DNA from: Oscillatoriophycideae cyanobacterium NC_groundwater_1537_Pr4_S-0.65um_50_18
Lineage (GTDB): Bacteria; Cyanobacteriota; Cyanobacteriia; Elainellales; Elainellaceae
NCBI GenBank assembly: GCA_016208305.1
Contig: JACQYI010000006.1
Coordinates: 1,018,988 to 1,082,987 of the forward strand
Reading direction: 5' to 3'
DNA length: 64,000 nucleotides
Below the pieces are notes generated by a model. The model was not told where the DNA came from, searched no databases, and saw only the letters and a program-made list of their open reading frames with translations. A program made the translations under genes and the position numbers. This document shows positions 16,315 through 25,447 of the stretch, piece after piece. The first letter of the stretch is position 1, and each line of letters opens with the position of its first letter.

Positions 16315-18084
16315 CTACTTGGATTGCTTTACCTGCGATTCCAAAATCGCTCCGTAGAGCGGACTCGATCGCATCAACTCCTCATGGGTGCCTTGAGCCA
16401 CTAAGCGACCTTTGTCTACTAAAAGAATCCGATCGGCATTCTGAACGGTACTAATGCGCTGAGCCACCACAAAAGTGGTACAGGCTTTTTGGTGCATTAA
16501 GCCATCTAGAGCTGCCTGAATTTGGACAGCAGTTTGAGCATCAACGGCAGAAGTACTGTCATCCAGAATCAAAATGCTGTAGTCGGTGAGTAACGTGCGG
16601 GCGATCGCAATCCGCTGCTTTTGCCCACCCGACAGCCCAACACCCCGCTCACCGACCAGTGTCTCGTAGCCCTCAGGCAAACCGATAATAAAGTCATGCA
16701 TTTGCGCTGCCTTTGCCGCCTCAATCACTTGATCGAGCGTCGCGTTGGGCTTGGCATAGGCGATATTTTCCCGCAGGGTACCAGAGAACAGCGTCGTTTC
16801 TTGAAATACAATGCCGATGCGCGATCGCAAGCTGGCTAGCGTGAAATCTCGTACATCTCGCCCATCAATGCGAACAGCGCCTGCCGTGACATCATAAAAC
16901 CGAGGAATCAGGTTCATGATGCTGCTTTTCCCAGAGGCCGTCATGCCCAACACGGCAATTAACTCTCGTGGCTTCGTTTCAAACGACACGCCTGAGATCG
17001 TTTCTGTCTGGGCACCCGGATAGCGAAAAGAAACATTCTCAAAGGTGATTCTGCCCACACAAGCTTGAAAGGGAACGGCATTGGAGCGATCGCGGATTTC
17101 AATTTCGGCATCGACTACCTCATAGACCCGCTCGGCAGAGGCCGCCGCTTGGGCGATCGCAGGAGCCGCAAACCCAATTAGCAAGACAGGCTGGAGAATC
17201 AACAGCAGGTAGGAGTTAAACGCGACCAGTTCACCAACTGAGAATCTATTGCCAATTACTTCACTGCCCCCATAGCCAAATACGGCCAGCGTTACCAAAT
17301 TACTCAGCAAAAAGATAAAAGGAAAGGTGCTCCGGATGGCGCGAATAGTTTTCATATTCGCCGCTACGAGGGTATCATTCATAGCGGTATAGCGTCTTGC
17401 TTCAGCCGACTCGCGCACAAAGGCTTTAACCACTCGAATACCGATCAGATTCTCTTGCAAGACAGCATTTAGATCGCTAAGCTGCTCTTGTACCCGACGA
17501 AACAGTTCACCATTTTGGGTAAAGAATCGTGCCAATAGCCATCCATTCATCGGAATCACAGTCAGTGTGATTAGCGCAAGCTGCCAATTCATAATCAGGA
17601 GAACGATCGCAATACTGATCAGAGTGACGATCGCACTAATGACCTGAATCAAATTTGTACCCACAAAGGTGCGAATCTGCTCAATATCGCTAGTGACGCG
17701 AGTGAGGAGCTGTGAGGTCTGAGCCTGATCGTGATAGCTAAAGCTGAGGTTTTGAATTTTGCTAAAAATCCGGTTGCGCAGATCGTACGCCACACCCTGC
17801 GAAGCGGCCTCTGCCCAGAAGCTTTGCCCAAAGTTAAATAACCCACGGGCGATCGCTGCTATGACCATTGCCCCGGCGCTGTACAAAACAATGTCCAAAT
17901 CCTGCTTGGCAATGCCTTGGTCAATGCCCCAGCGAAAGAGCTGCGGGGTAACGGCATTGGCAATCGTTAGCAAAAGCAAGCTTAGCAACGCACCCAGAGA
18001 AAGCCATCGGTAGGCATTCAGGCTTGCTAGCACGCGCTGGAGCGATCGCATGGATGAGTCTTGGGGTTCAGCCTGATTTACCAC
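16315..18084 (-). CDS. ABC exporter, fused permease/ATPase half-transporter
   Basis: 589 residues: a six-helix exporter membrane domain (about 1-320), then an ATPase domain with Walker A GMTASGKSS near 383, signature LSGGQKQRIAIA near 484 and Walker B ILILDDSTSAVD near 507. The residue after the Walker B aspartate is Asp rather than the catalytic Glu, as in one partner of several heterodimeric exporters, though some homodimers also show it. The switch His is replaced: the strand reads FVVAQRIST, with Gln in place of His. These two changes suggest a degenerate site and a need for a partner half elsewhere. A GTG at 18084 opens the frame; Met12 is an alternative start. The substrate is unknown, with lipids or drugs likely. 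Confidence 0.9.
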   Translation of the reverse strand: MVNQAEPQDSSMRSLQRVLASLNAYRWLSLGALLSLLLLTIANAVTPQLFRWGIDQGIAKQDLDIVLYSAGAMVIAAIARGLFNFGQSFWAEAASQGVAYDLRNRIFSKIQNLSFSYHDQAQTSQLLTRVTSDIEQIRTFVGTNLIQVISAIVTLISIAIVLLIMNWQLALITLTVIPMNGWLLARFFTQNGELFRRVQEQLSDLNAVLQENLIGIRVVKAFVRESAEARRYTAMNDTLVAANMKTIRAIRSTFPFIFLLSNLVTLAVFGYGGSEVIGNRFSVGELVAFNSYLLLILQPVLLIGFAAPAIAQAAASAERVYEVVDAEIEIRDRSNAVPFQACVGRITFENVSFRYPGAQTETISGVSFETKPRELIAVLGMTASGKSSIMNLIPRFYDVTAGAVRIDGRDVRDFTLASLRSRIGIVFQETTLFSGTLRENIAYAKPNATLDQVIEAAKAAQMHDFIIGLPEGYETLVGERGVGLSGGQKQRIAIARTLLTDYSILILDDSTSAVDAQTAVQIQAALDGLMHQKACTTFVVAQRISTVQNADRILLVDKGRLVAQGTHEELMRSSPLYGAILESQVKQSK

Positions 18085-18342
18085 AATTCAGCCCTTTGTT
18101 TTTGGAAAGTTGCCCTTAAATAAGCCTATCTTTAGAGCAGTATATCGGGAACTGATGAGGGGTGCAGATGAATGGATACGCGATCGCGCATTGAGGATAG
18201 TAGAAATTTATTGGCTTCAAGGTTGAGAAGTTTATTACAAGATGAAAGATATGATTAAATCTAATGGAGCATTTTTAGATCAAACGAACGTGAAATTTTC
18301 TAGAAGTGTTTGGGAAAGTTTTTTGGCTCTAGGAGTCGTTCA

Positions 18343-18891
18343 ATGGCGTTAGGTTCTAACTTGCAAAGAGTCTTATTAGAATTGCTTTCAGATCTGGAGT
18401 TTAAATTAACTAATCCATCTCATAGCAAGGTTCAAAAATGGAGAAAACGGTACTTAAAATTTATGCAAATCGGTTTCAAGAATCAGTTCTACATGGGTCA
18501 GGATATTTATATCAGAAATAGAGGAAATCTAACTCTTGGCGATCGCTGCTCTTTGGGAAGTTTTACGCGTATCTGGAACTATGCTCCCATTAAAATAGGC
18601 GATGATTTTATGTCAGCAGGCAATTTGACTTTAAATTCGGGCACTCACGATCCCATAGATTTGCAGCCTAAAGGTAGCGAAATTAATATTGGCTCTCGCG
18701 TTTGGTGTGGAGTAAACGTTACTATTATTGCCGGAATTACAGTAGGTGATGATGTTGTGATTGGCGCAGGTAGCTTAGTGATTAACGATATTCCTAGTGG
18801 GTGCGTTGTAGCGGGTGTTCCTGCAAAAAAGATTAGAGATATTGATCGAACCGGAATTCAAATTTGGCAGCCCTTTGCAACGACAAACTAA
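18343..18891 (+). CDS. Left-handed beta-helix acyltransferase
   Basis: 182 residues. From about residue 60 on, hexapeptide repeats ([LIV]-G-x4) form a left-handed beta helix: LTLGDRCSLGSFTRI, IKIGDDF, INIGSRVWCGVNVTIIAGITVGDDVVIGAGSLVINDIPSGCVVAGVPAKKI. This ending is diagnostic of the NodL/LacA/CapG acetyltransferases that modify sugars. The likely acceptor histidine lies in NSGTHDPIDL. The frame is open from a TTG at 18310, but the ATG at 18343 with GGAG eight bases upstream fits better. The A+T-rich codon use differs from its neighbours and may reflect transfer. The substrate, perhaps an exopolysaccharide sugar, is unknown. Confidence 0.88.
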   Translation: MALGSNLQRVLLELLSDLEFKLTNPSHSKVQKWRKRYLKFMQIGFKNQFYMGQDIYIRNRGNLTLGDRCSLGSFTRIWNYAPIKIGDDFMSAGNLTLNSGTHDPIDLQPKGSEINIGSRVWCGVNVTIIAGITVGDDVVIGAGSLVINDIPSGCVVAGVPAKKIRDIDRTGIQIWQPFATTN

Positions 18892-18927
18892 TGTCGTGAC
18901 CAAAGCAGAATTGAATTTTAGAGTCGC

Positions 18928-19383
18928 TTAAATTAAGCGGTTCACAAACCATCCCAATCCTAACCCGACCCAGGAAGTGATCATGAGTATCCCAAAGGAC
19001 TGAGCCACCCCGAAGTTACTTTGGCGCAGCTCTAACCTGACCAAAGCTTCGGCTGAGAGAATGGCAACAATCTTCAGAAAAATATGCAGCCAGAGCAGCA
19101 CAACAGAAACTAGAGCCGCAGCGATCGCCATTACAGCAAAGGCAAATACATCTGACCTCAGCCCATTCGAGAGCCACCATTCCCTGTTGAACCGAGGATG
19201 GGCAAACACAATCGTTACGAGAAACACTGTAGCGATCGCAATTTCCCAGCTTAGCCAGACATTAGGAAGTTCTGCTAGAAACATTCCTAAAATTGCGTAG
19301 GCAGACAAAAGTAATGCGAGGGTAGCCCAAGGAAGCTGTTTCCCTGGTGCGCGGACGGAGATAGGCAAGATATTAGACAGCAT
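18928..19383 (-). CDS. Hypothetical membrane protein
   Basis: 151 residues with four hydrophobic helices at about 18-38, 45-62, 76-105 (possibly longer) and 125-148. No charged motif or active-site pattern is apparent. It converges with the acyltransferase gene and stands alone. No function can be suggested beyond an integral membrane location. Confidence 0.65.
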   Translation of the reverse strand: MLSNILPISVRAPGKQLPWATLALLLSAYAILGMFLAELPNVWLSWEIAIATVFLVTIVFAHPRFNREWWLSNGLRSDVFAFAVMAIAAALVSVVLLWLHIFLKIVAILSAEALVRLELRQSNFGVAQSFGILMITSWVGLGLGWFVNRLI

Positions 19384-19770
19384 AATAGAGATTTTCCTTA
19401 TTCTTTAGAATCGTTTAGAGGCATGATCAAAAGGTCAACTCTGATTCACCCATAGCCACAATCAGAATAGGAATCCTTGAGAGAACAAAATAAATATAGA
19501 GAAGCAGACCAATAATTAAGCTCTACAACGTTCACAAGCAGCTTGCGAACCAGGGTAGAATCCCGTTTACACCTTGTGCAGGGATCGCTTATATCCTAAC
19601 AAAAGTTGCTGGCAGGCCAGCCTTAGAGTCCCCTCTGCACCCCAACCCCGATGAGAGGTCGAGATCACGGAATTGGGTTGGGCGATCTTTGGCATAGCGG
19701 AACGAGGCTAACAATTTGCAGTCAGGATGGGAGGCGCACCTTGGGGGGATGGCAAGATGCAGGTCAGGAT

Positions 19771-19994
19771 TCAGGTCAATTGCTTTAGGCGATAGCCCAA
19801 GCCCTCACAGTTTCAAGCAAATCAGCCAGTGCGTTAGCCGCTCTCAGTTTTTGCCGTAAGGTGCGAATATGGGTTTTCAAAGGCGATCGCCAACGGGGTC
19901 TTGGGCTGCACATTTGCGATCGCCTGATCCGACGATTTAGCGCTTGACAAATGGTGAGTCCCCTTCCAGAAAATTTTGGCTCTGAAACTCCCAA
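19771..19994 (-). pseudogene. OmpR-type response regulator remnant (frameshifted winged helix)
   Basis: The minus-strand frame ending at 19785 reads LKTHIRTLRQKLRAANALADLLETVR, the recognition helix and wing of an OmpR-class effector domain. In that frame the protein ends abnormally as AWAIA. Shifting one base restores the conserved ending GLGYRLKQLT and a TGA at 19771-19773, so a single-base indel is present. Upstream only about 40 residues of weakly similar sequence remain and the receiver domain is gone. The region 19384-19770 has no other recognised feature. Confidence 0.75.
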
Positions 19995-20180
19995 GCCTTT
20001 CCAGGCGCGATCGCCTTGGCTTAGTCCCTCACGGCGGCGGCCTTGAACCGCAATAAATATTTGGGATTGTGTAATATATAGAGCTAACTTGCTAAGCTTA
20101 TATTTCAGGAGTTATTGTCCAGAGTACCTGTACATTAACTGTTCCCGCTATCCAACCTCTTACTACCTTAGCCGCACCTG

Positions 20181-20699
20181 ATGGGTTTCTGGAAAAGCTT
20201 ATTTAGCACTTCTGATGCCGCTGCCTTGCCCAAGACACCCGATGCGGATAGTCAATCTGCTCAGGGCGTAATGGTAGGCAACTCTCGCATTTTTTTTAGC
20301 ACCGATCGCGAGATCGATCTCTATGAGCTAGAGGAACTCTGCGACGCAGTGGGTTGGTCACGTCGTCCATTAAGAAAAGTAAAGAAAGCGATCCAACACA
20401 GCTTTTTGGTCGTTTCCATGTGGGAGCAGCGAGGTGCAAGTAAGCGGCTCGTAGGCTTCTCTCGCGCCACCTCTGACCATGCTTTCAACGCCACGATCTG
20501 GGATGTGGTGATTCATCCAGATTTTCAAAGTCAGGGGTTGGGCAAAGCTCTCATGCGCCAGATGATCAAGAAGCTGCGCAGTGAGGACATCAGCAACATC
20601 ACGCTGTTTGCCGACCCGCAGGTGGTGGACTTTTATCGGCGCTTAGGGTTTATGCAAGATCCAGAAGGGATCAAAGGCATGTTTTGGTACCCAGACTAG
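20181..20699 (+). CDS. GNAT N-acetyltransferase, plastid NSI/SNAT-like
   Basis: 172 residues. The acetyl-CoA motif A is [20 protein letters not shown], and [21 protein letters not shown] gives motif B. The segment [17 protein letters not shown] is characteristic of the cyanobacterial/plastid GNATs related to plant NSI, a protein lysine and serotonin acetyltransferase. Upstream residues ([31 protein letters not shown]) match the same group. A paralogue with the same central motif is at 53443. The substrate in this organism is unknown. No clear ribosome site precedes the ATG. Confidence 0.88.
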   Translation: MGFWKSLFSTSDAAALPKTPDADSQSAQGVMVGNSRIFFSTDREIDLYELEELCDAVGWSRRPLRKVKKAIQHSFLVVSMWEQRGASKRLVGFSRATSDHAFNATIWDVVIHPDFQSQGLGKALMRQMIKKLRSEDISNITLFADPQVVDFYRRLGFMQDPEGIKGMFWYPD

Positions 20700-20788
20700 C
20701 CCCAAGGTCTGCCTTGAGTCTCGGTGCGCTGGTTTCCTGAGGCGTCATGTGAATCTCTGGTTTAGAGCGATCGCCTCACCTATGAGCC

Positions 20789-21235
20789 TTACCTAAAGCG
20801 AGTTTGCAACTGCGTGGCTTGCTCAATCCATTGGGCAACTTCGTTAAACCCAGGACAAAGATCCTGCCGCTGCATCGTCGCAATTTGCAGCTTGAGAATC
20901 TGCTGATGTAACCGCCCAATCGGTGCCTGAGCCAGCTGTATGGGCGAACTAATCCCCGCATGCAGCAGCAAGCCGCAATATTGGCATCCCACCGTTGGAA
21001 TACAGGCAAGTTGAGCCAGCGCCACCCATTTATTCACCCGCTGGAGGTGGGTTTGGATTTCAGAGGCCAAAATTTGCCGCTGATCTGGCGTTTGCGTCTT
21101 TTGCAACAGCTGAAACGTGGTGTGAATACCGCAACCCACTAGGCTTGCTTCATCTTGGGGGCTGATCCCCGGAAGTTGAGCGATCGCCCAGTTGCTGGGT
21201 TTCAAAGAAGCCGTTCCCGGTCGAGGCGTGCCCAT
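20789..21235 (-). CDS. DUF4332 domain protein
   Basis: 148 residues, all helical. The pattern WAIAQLPGISPQDEASLVGCGIHTTFQLL, then VNKWVALAQLACIPTVGCQYCGLLLHAGISSPIQLAQAPIGRLHQQI, matches DUF4332, which has two helix-hairpin-helix-like repeats (LPGI..., IPTVG...LL..GI). The domain occurs widely in cyanobacteria; its role is unknown, with nucleic-acid binding a guess from the fold. It converges with the GNAT gene. Confidence 0.75.
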   Translation of the reverse strand: MGTPRPGTASLKPSNWAIAQLPGISPQDEASLVGCGIHTTFQLLQKTQTPDQRQILASEIQTHLQRVNKWVALAQLACIPTVGCQYCGLLLHAGISSPIQLAQAPIGRLHQQILKLQIATMQRQDLCPGFNEVAQWIEQATQLQTRFR

Positions 21236-21368
21236 AGCTTGTGAGGTGAGGTGACTGTGAGGTGAGGTGAGCGTGAGAGGCTATAGCCTAACAACTGCTG
21301 GCGGATTCTGCCGACTCGGTAGTGTCTCAAAAAATCAACAACAGGTCTACCCTGATTTACGGCAAGCT

Positions 21369-23294
21369 TTACTGGGGTCGGTCATCCAGCACAACTCGCA
21401 GAGAGAAAGAAGAACGGCGATTAGCCACCACATCAAGCTGGTAATCTCCGGGGTCGAAGATGCGCCCTGACCAATTGCTCACCCCACTTCCCCCTTCGAC
21501 CAATTCGCCATTGGGATAGCGCACATTAAGCGAAACGCGCCCCTTCAAAACCTCAGCGCTGAGAACCTGTCCGGGCTGCACATTAACAAGATAACGCTTC
21601 GTCACCGTTTCACTGGCTCGATCTGAAAACTCCAGCGGACTACCCACAGATACAGGTAAGGGGGCCGTTTCAACTTGCGGCTCAGTAGGCGGCAACGTAT
21701 CAATAGGGTCAGGCGATTCGGGCGGAGGGGATTCGGGCGAGGGCGTAGGCGCAGCCTGAAGATTGAGATTAAGCCGGAAATCGCTTTCGGGCAGACCTTT
21801 AACAGGACTCAGACGCACCACATAATCTCCGGTATAGGTCAGCTCTCCTTGCCAAGCAGGAATGCGATCGACAATCGGTTCTCGGTTGGGAGCCAGCACC
21901 GTTAACAGCACTCCTTCGCCTTCCAGAGAGGCATTCAGCGTTTGCCCTTGCTCAGCCGGAATCACGTAGGCAATCGTCTCATTCGATCGCAAGTTGCCTT
22001 CAAAAGTCTTTGTTTCGCTATTGGGTAGCAAAATTCCTTCTAGCCGCTGACTATATTCTGTCGGTTCTGTGGGCGTTGGGGTCGGTGTTGGCGTAGGGCT
22101 AGGGCTGGAGGTGGGAGTCGGCGTTGGCGTCAGAGACACGGTCGGGGTGGGGGTGGGACTAGCCTCAATCTGATTGGCATTCCGCAAGGCGCTGACGATC
22201 GCCCAACTCGCGATTCCGGCAACCACTGCCACCCCCAGAGCCGTGAGGATGATAGCGAGCGGGTTATCCCACCCTGAAGCAGGCGTAGAGATCGAAGGAG
22301 AAGACCGTCGAGGCGTACTGACCCGTGGGCTGGCTTCGGGAGCCGGACGACCGACAGCCATCGTCCGCATATGGGAAACATCGGGGGCAGGAGCCGCTGC
22401 CACCGGAGGCACCAGAATGCCGGGAGCGCCCAAGGGCTGAGTGGGATCAGGGATTTCGGTGGCTGTTTGCAGCGCCTGTGCCACCTCTGCGGCCGAGGCA
22501 TAGCGATCGCTAGGACGATAGCTCAGCATTCGGTCTAAAACTTGGGCAAACCCCGGACTCAGTTTTGCCCAGCGCTGCCAGTTCCAAGTCAGACTGCGAT
22601 CGTCATAGAGCGACTGTGGCTCTTGTCCGGTCAGCAGCACCAGCGCCGTGACCGCCAGCGCATAGAGATCGCTGCTAGGGTAGGCGCGCCCGGTCTGCAT
22701 TTGCTCGCTAGGAGCATAGCCAAATTTGCCCACGGTGGTCGGTTCAGCAGCCGTTTCAGGCGACTGTACCTTTGTGGCAATTTCTTTGACCACGCCAAAG
22801 TCAATCAGTACGGGCAAATTGTCGGGCTGCCGCAAAATAATGTTGTCTGGGGCAATGTCTCGGTGAATGATGCCCTTGCCGTGAATGTGATGCAAAATCG
22901 GCAGAATCTGCCGAATCATCTGAAGCATCTCGGCTTCTGAAAATGTGAGGTTTTTAGCTTTGCGCTCGTTCAGCAACAGCCGAAACGTTTTGCCCTCGAC
23001 ATAATCCTGCACCAAAAACAGCCGCTGATTTTCCTCAAAGGTGGCGCGAAACTGCGGAATCTGCGGGTGCTGAATCTGGTAAAGAATAGCGGCTTCGCGC
23101 TGAAATAGCTCTTTTGCCTTAGTCAGAGCATAGGCGCTACCCTGAGGCGGAATAAATTCTTTGAGGGCACAACGCTCGTTAAAGCGCCCCTGATCTTCTG
23201 CCAAATAGGTGCGCCCAAACCCACCCTGTCCCAGAATGCTGAGAACACGGTAGCGGTTCTGCAAGATAGTCCCCAACGAAATAGAAGGTTGCAT
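21369..23294 (-). CDS. Membrane-anchored serine/threonine protein kinase
   Basis: 641 residues from Met at 23294. Hanks-type kinase domain about 15-275: glycine loop GQGGFG (22-27), ATP lysine Lys45 (ALKEF), catalytic loop HRDIAPDN with Asp146, metal Asp165 in IDFG, and APSEQ in place of APE, a cyanobacterial hallmark. A Pro/Ser linker, a transmembrane helix (LAIILTALGVAVVAGIASWAIVSAL), a long PTPTP spacer and two beta-rich repeats (TKTFEGNLRSNETIAYVIPA; TVTKRYLVNVQPGQVLSAEV) like PPC domains follow. The kinase is thus cytoplasmic with an external sensor. The frame extends 19 codons further upstream, but the kinase fold begins after the chosen ATG. The target is unknown. Confidence 0.93.
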   Translation of the reverse strand: MQPSISLGTILQNRYRVLSILGQGGFGRTYLAEDQGRFNERCALKEFIPPQGSAYALTKAKELFQREAAILYQIQHPQIPQFRATFEENQRLFLVQDYVEGKTFRLLLNERKAKNLTFSEAEMLQMIRQILPILHHIHGKGIIHRDIAPDNIILRQPDNLPVLIDFGVVKEIATKVQSPETAAEPTTVGKFGYAPSEQMQTGRAYPSSDLYALAVTALVLLTGQEPQSLYDDRSLTWNWQRWAKLSPGFAQVLDRMLSYRPSDRYASAAEVAQALQTATEIPDPTQPLGAPGILVPPVAAAPAPDVSHMRTMAVGRPAPEASPRVSTPRRSSPSISTPASGWDNPLAIILTALGVAVVAGIASWAIVSALRNANQIEASPTPTPTVSLTPTPTPTSSPSPTPTPTPTPTEPTEYSQRLEGILLPNSETKTFEGNLRSNETIAYVIPAEQGQTLNASLEGEGVLLTVLAPNREPIVDRIPAWQGELTYTGDYVVRLSPVKGLPESDFRLNLNLQAAPTPSPESPPPESPDPIDTLPPTEPQVETAPLPVSVGSPLEFSDRASETVTKRYLVNVQPGQVLSAEVLKGRVSLNVRYPNGELVEGGSGVSNWSGRIFDPGDYQLDVVANRRSSFSLRVVLDDRPQ

Positions 23295-23463
23295 GGCAGA
23301 ATAATCGACTTCAATCACAGATAACGACACCACAAAAGCTCTTTTAGTCAAGCTTGACGCCTAACTCAGAGAATTTCCGAGCGCCACGGGGGCTTGTACA
23401 ACTCAAGGGGTAATGGCCTAACTTTGTCTGTCTATTTTCTTCAAGGGAGGGCACCACGACCCT

Positions 23464-23492
23464 GCTTTAAACATAAATGACAGATTTAAAGC
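23464..23492. promoter_or_regulatory. Inverted repeat upstream of kinase gene
   Basis: GCTTTAAA and TTTAAAGC form 8-base perfect arms 13 bases apart, about 170 bases before the kinase start. The rest of 23295-23698 has no recognised gene; the kinase promoter is presumably here. Confidence 0.35.
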
Positions 23493-23698
23493 ATCACCGC
23501 ATCCACTCTGGGAGCAAAGATTTCTCAAGCTTGATCGAATCGCAGACTCAATCAAACACCTCATAATAGCAAGGAATGATCAGGGGAAATGCCCCTCTTA
23601 TGCCAGAGGAATTTTAGGCTACGCCCTTGGAAATTGGAGCAAGCCGATCGCTCAACCCCTCTCTCGTTGATGCTGCAAATGCAATCAATGCCGCGAAT

Positions 23699-24886
23699 TC
23701 ATTCAATGCCGCGAATTCGGAAGAGCAGCAGTTGCGTCACCTGCGCCGGATTAAAGTTGTCGTCGCTGATCAGCAGCAGACTGCGGCTGCCGTCAGCAAG
23801 GCGCGGCCCGATCGCCATGCCTTCTAGATTATCCAGCGGTATATTCAGGTCTCGGAGATTTAGCAGCGATCGCTTATAGATCGGTGCAATCCTAGAAATA
23901 TCTCCCTTGAGCGTATCCACTCCGGTAATGTCAGTAGCAACTCCAGTAGCCAACTGAAACAAATGGGCATTCGTTCCGGCCAGTTCACCATACGATCGCT
24001 CTAGACTCAAGAAATGCCCCCCTTGATCGAGGGTCAGGAGTTCGGTTAAGCCATTGGTGGTGCCCTCAAGAGCAGGTTCTACGAGATAGAGATGCTCAGC
24101 CAGCAGCGTGGTTTGGCGATCGCCCACCAGGTAATGCAAAAAGCGCACAGGCAGCGGCTTTACCCCAGAGACATCTGGCGCATCAGGCAGATCTTGCTGC
24201 AAAGCAGACTCGGTAGCGGAAAAGACCCGAAACGGCTCCAATTGACCGCCCGCCGAGCCGCTGGCATTCAACGTCAGCGATTCAAACCCAAGGTTGTCTT
24301 GCACGCCAACTGGCTGATCGGTTCCCGGCAAAAACCGCTGAGGAATGGGCAGACGGCTCAGCCAGCGCCCGGTTTCCAGGTCAAATTCATCAATAAAGGG
24401 AGGAATGCCGTCACGGCTGACGCCTTCGCTAGAGATCAGCAACGTCTGACGCGGAGAGATAGCAATGCCTTCGGCATCGATCGTGCCGCTGGCGTAGGGC
24501 AATCCGTCTTCTGCGGTCAGCGTCGTAACTTTTTCGATTTCGAGATTCTCGATCTGCATCGCGCCATCAGAGCCAGCCGCTTGCAGACTCAGCTTGAGGG
24601 TGTAAAAGCGAGCAGGTGCCTTTTCGCTTCTGTCATCTGAGATGGCATAAAAGCGATCGCGCTGGCGATCGTAGGTAATGCCCGACAGCCCGCCCACTGG
24701 CGTTTCTTCAAAGGTGAGCTTTGGCAGGCGGTATTCATCTAAGAAGTCAACCGAGAGGTTGAGAAACAGCCGATCTTCAGCCTTAACCTGCGGCAGGTTA
24801 CAGCCAGTAAGGCTCAGCAGCAGCGGAGCCAAAAGAATCAGCAGCCAAGGGCGATCGAGGGCAAAAAACTGGCGCAGCTTATTCAT
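23699..24886 (-). CDS. Esterase-like/phytase-like beta-propeller lipoprotein
   Basis: 395 residues from the ATG at 24886; an upstream TTG would add 12. The N-terminus is a lipoprotein signal with lipobox LTGC near residue 28. The body matches the 'esterase-like activity of phytase' family: PVGGLSGITYDRQRDRFYAISDDRS, IDAEGIAISP, NLGFESLTLNASG and the closing LDNLEGMAIGPRLADGSRSLLLISDDNFNP are its recurring strands. A six-bladed propeller at the outer face of the plasma membrane is expected. Substrate and catalysis are unproven for most members. Two near-identical 18-base units (around 23683-23717) repeat across its last codons. Confidence 0.88.
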   Translation of the reverse strand: MNKLRQFFALDRPWLLILLAPLLLSLTGCNLPQVKAEDRLFLNLSVDFLDEYRLPKLTFEETPVGGLSGITYDRQRDRFYAISDDRSEKAPARFYTLKLSLQAAGSDGAMQIENLEIEKVTTLTAEDGLPYASGTIDAEGIAISPRQTLLISSEGVSRDGIPPFIDEFDLETGRWLSRLPIPQRFLPGTDQPVGVQDNLGFESLTLNASGSAGGQLEPFRVFSATESALQQDLPDAPDVSGVKPLPVRFLHYLVGDRQTTLLAEHLYLVEPALEGTTNGLTELLTLDQGGHFLSLERSYGELAGTNAHLFQLATGVATDITGVDTLKGDISRIAPIYKRSLLNLRDLNIPLDNLEGMAIGPRLADGSRSLLLISDDNFNPAQVTQLLLFRIRGIE

Positions 24887-24939
24887 CGCTTGCAGGGTAA
24901 TGAGCGGATAGGGGAGCCGCAAGCTGCCATCTTGACGCT

Positions 24940-25398
24940 CTACAGGTTTTGGTGCGTGTAAGCATGTTGCTTCACGTTGTCTTCGGTCTTGATGATGCGC
25001 TCAGAGTTTAAGACGCGCTTGCGCTCGGTAGAAAAGTTCAGGTCTGTTTTGGTCGTCCCCTGCGGAATATGGCTAGTAGCAATGGGACGGCTCTTATAGG
25101 TGCGGGCAGCCGCGATCGCCCGAAAGGCAAAGTCATCGCAAAACTGTGTTTCAGGCGGAAAGTCAGGCGGCAGCTGCGGCGCTTCGCCCTGCAAGATGGT
25201 GCCGAGGGTCGTGCCGCAAGCACAGGAATAGGAGGTGGTAATGCCCTGTACGATCGCCTCTAGCGCCGCAGAGGGAATCGGCTCTATCACTTTGACTTCA
25301 TGTACCTCACCATCGCCTTTGATAAAGCAGGTGGCTAGACCCACCACGATGTAATCATCGGCGGACAGTTCAGGCGCATTGGGGTAGGCGATCGTCAT
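24940..25398 (-). CDS. Conserved hypothetical protein
   Basis: 152 residues, soluble. The N-terminal YIVVGLATCFIKGDGEVHEVKVIEPIPSAALEAI and the SYSCACGTTLGTIL segment, with two cysteines two apart and a third earlier, could bind a metal, but no named family is recognised. The gene lies 53 bases upstream of the phytase-like gene on the same strand and 49 bases downstream of the CPBP gene, so these may be one transcript. No function is proposed. Confidence 0.7.
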   Translation of the reverse strand: MTIAYPNAPELSADDYIVVGLATCFIKGDGEVHEVKVIEPIPSAALEAIVQGITTSYSCACGTTLGTILQGEAPQLPPDFPPETQFCDDFAFRAIAAARTYKSRPIATSHIPQGTTKTDLNFSTERKRVLNSERIIKTEDNVKQHAYTHQNL

Positions 25399-25447
25399 AG
25401 CGTTTTAACCAGGATGTTTCTGCATTCTACCCTGTTCTGCTGCGGCT

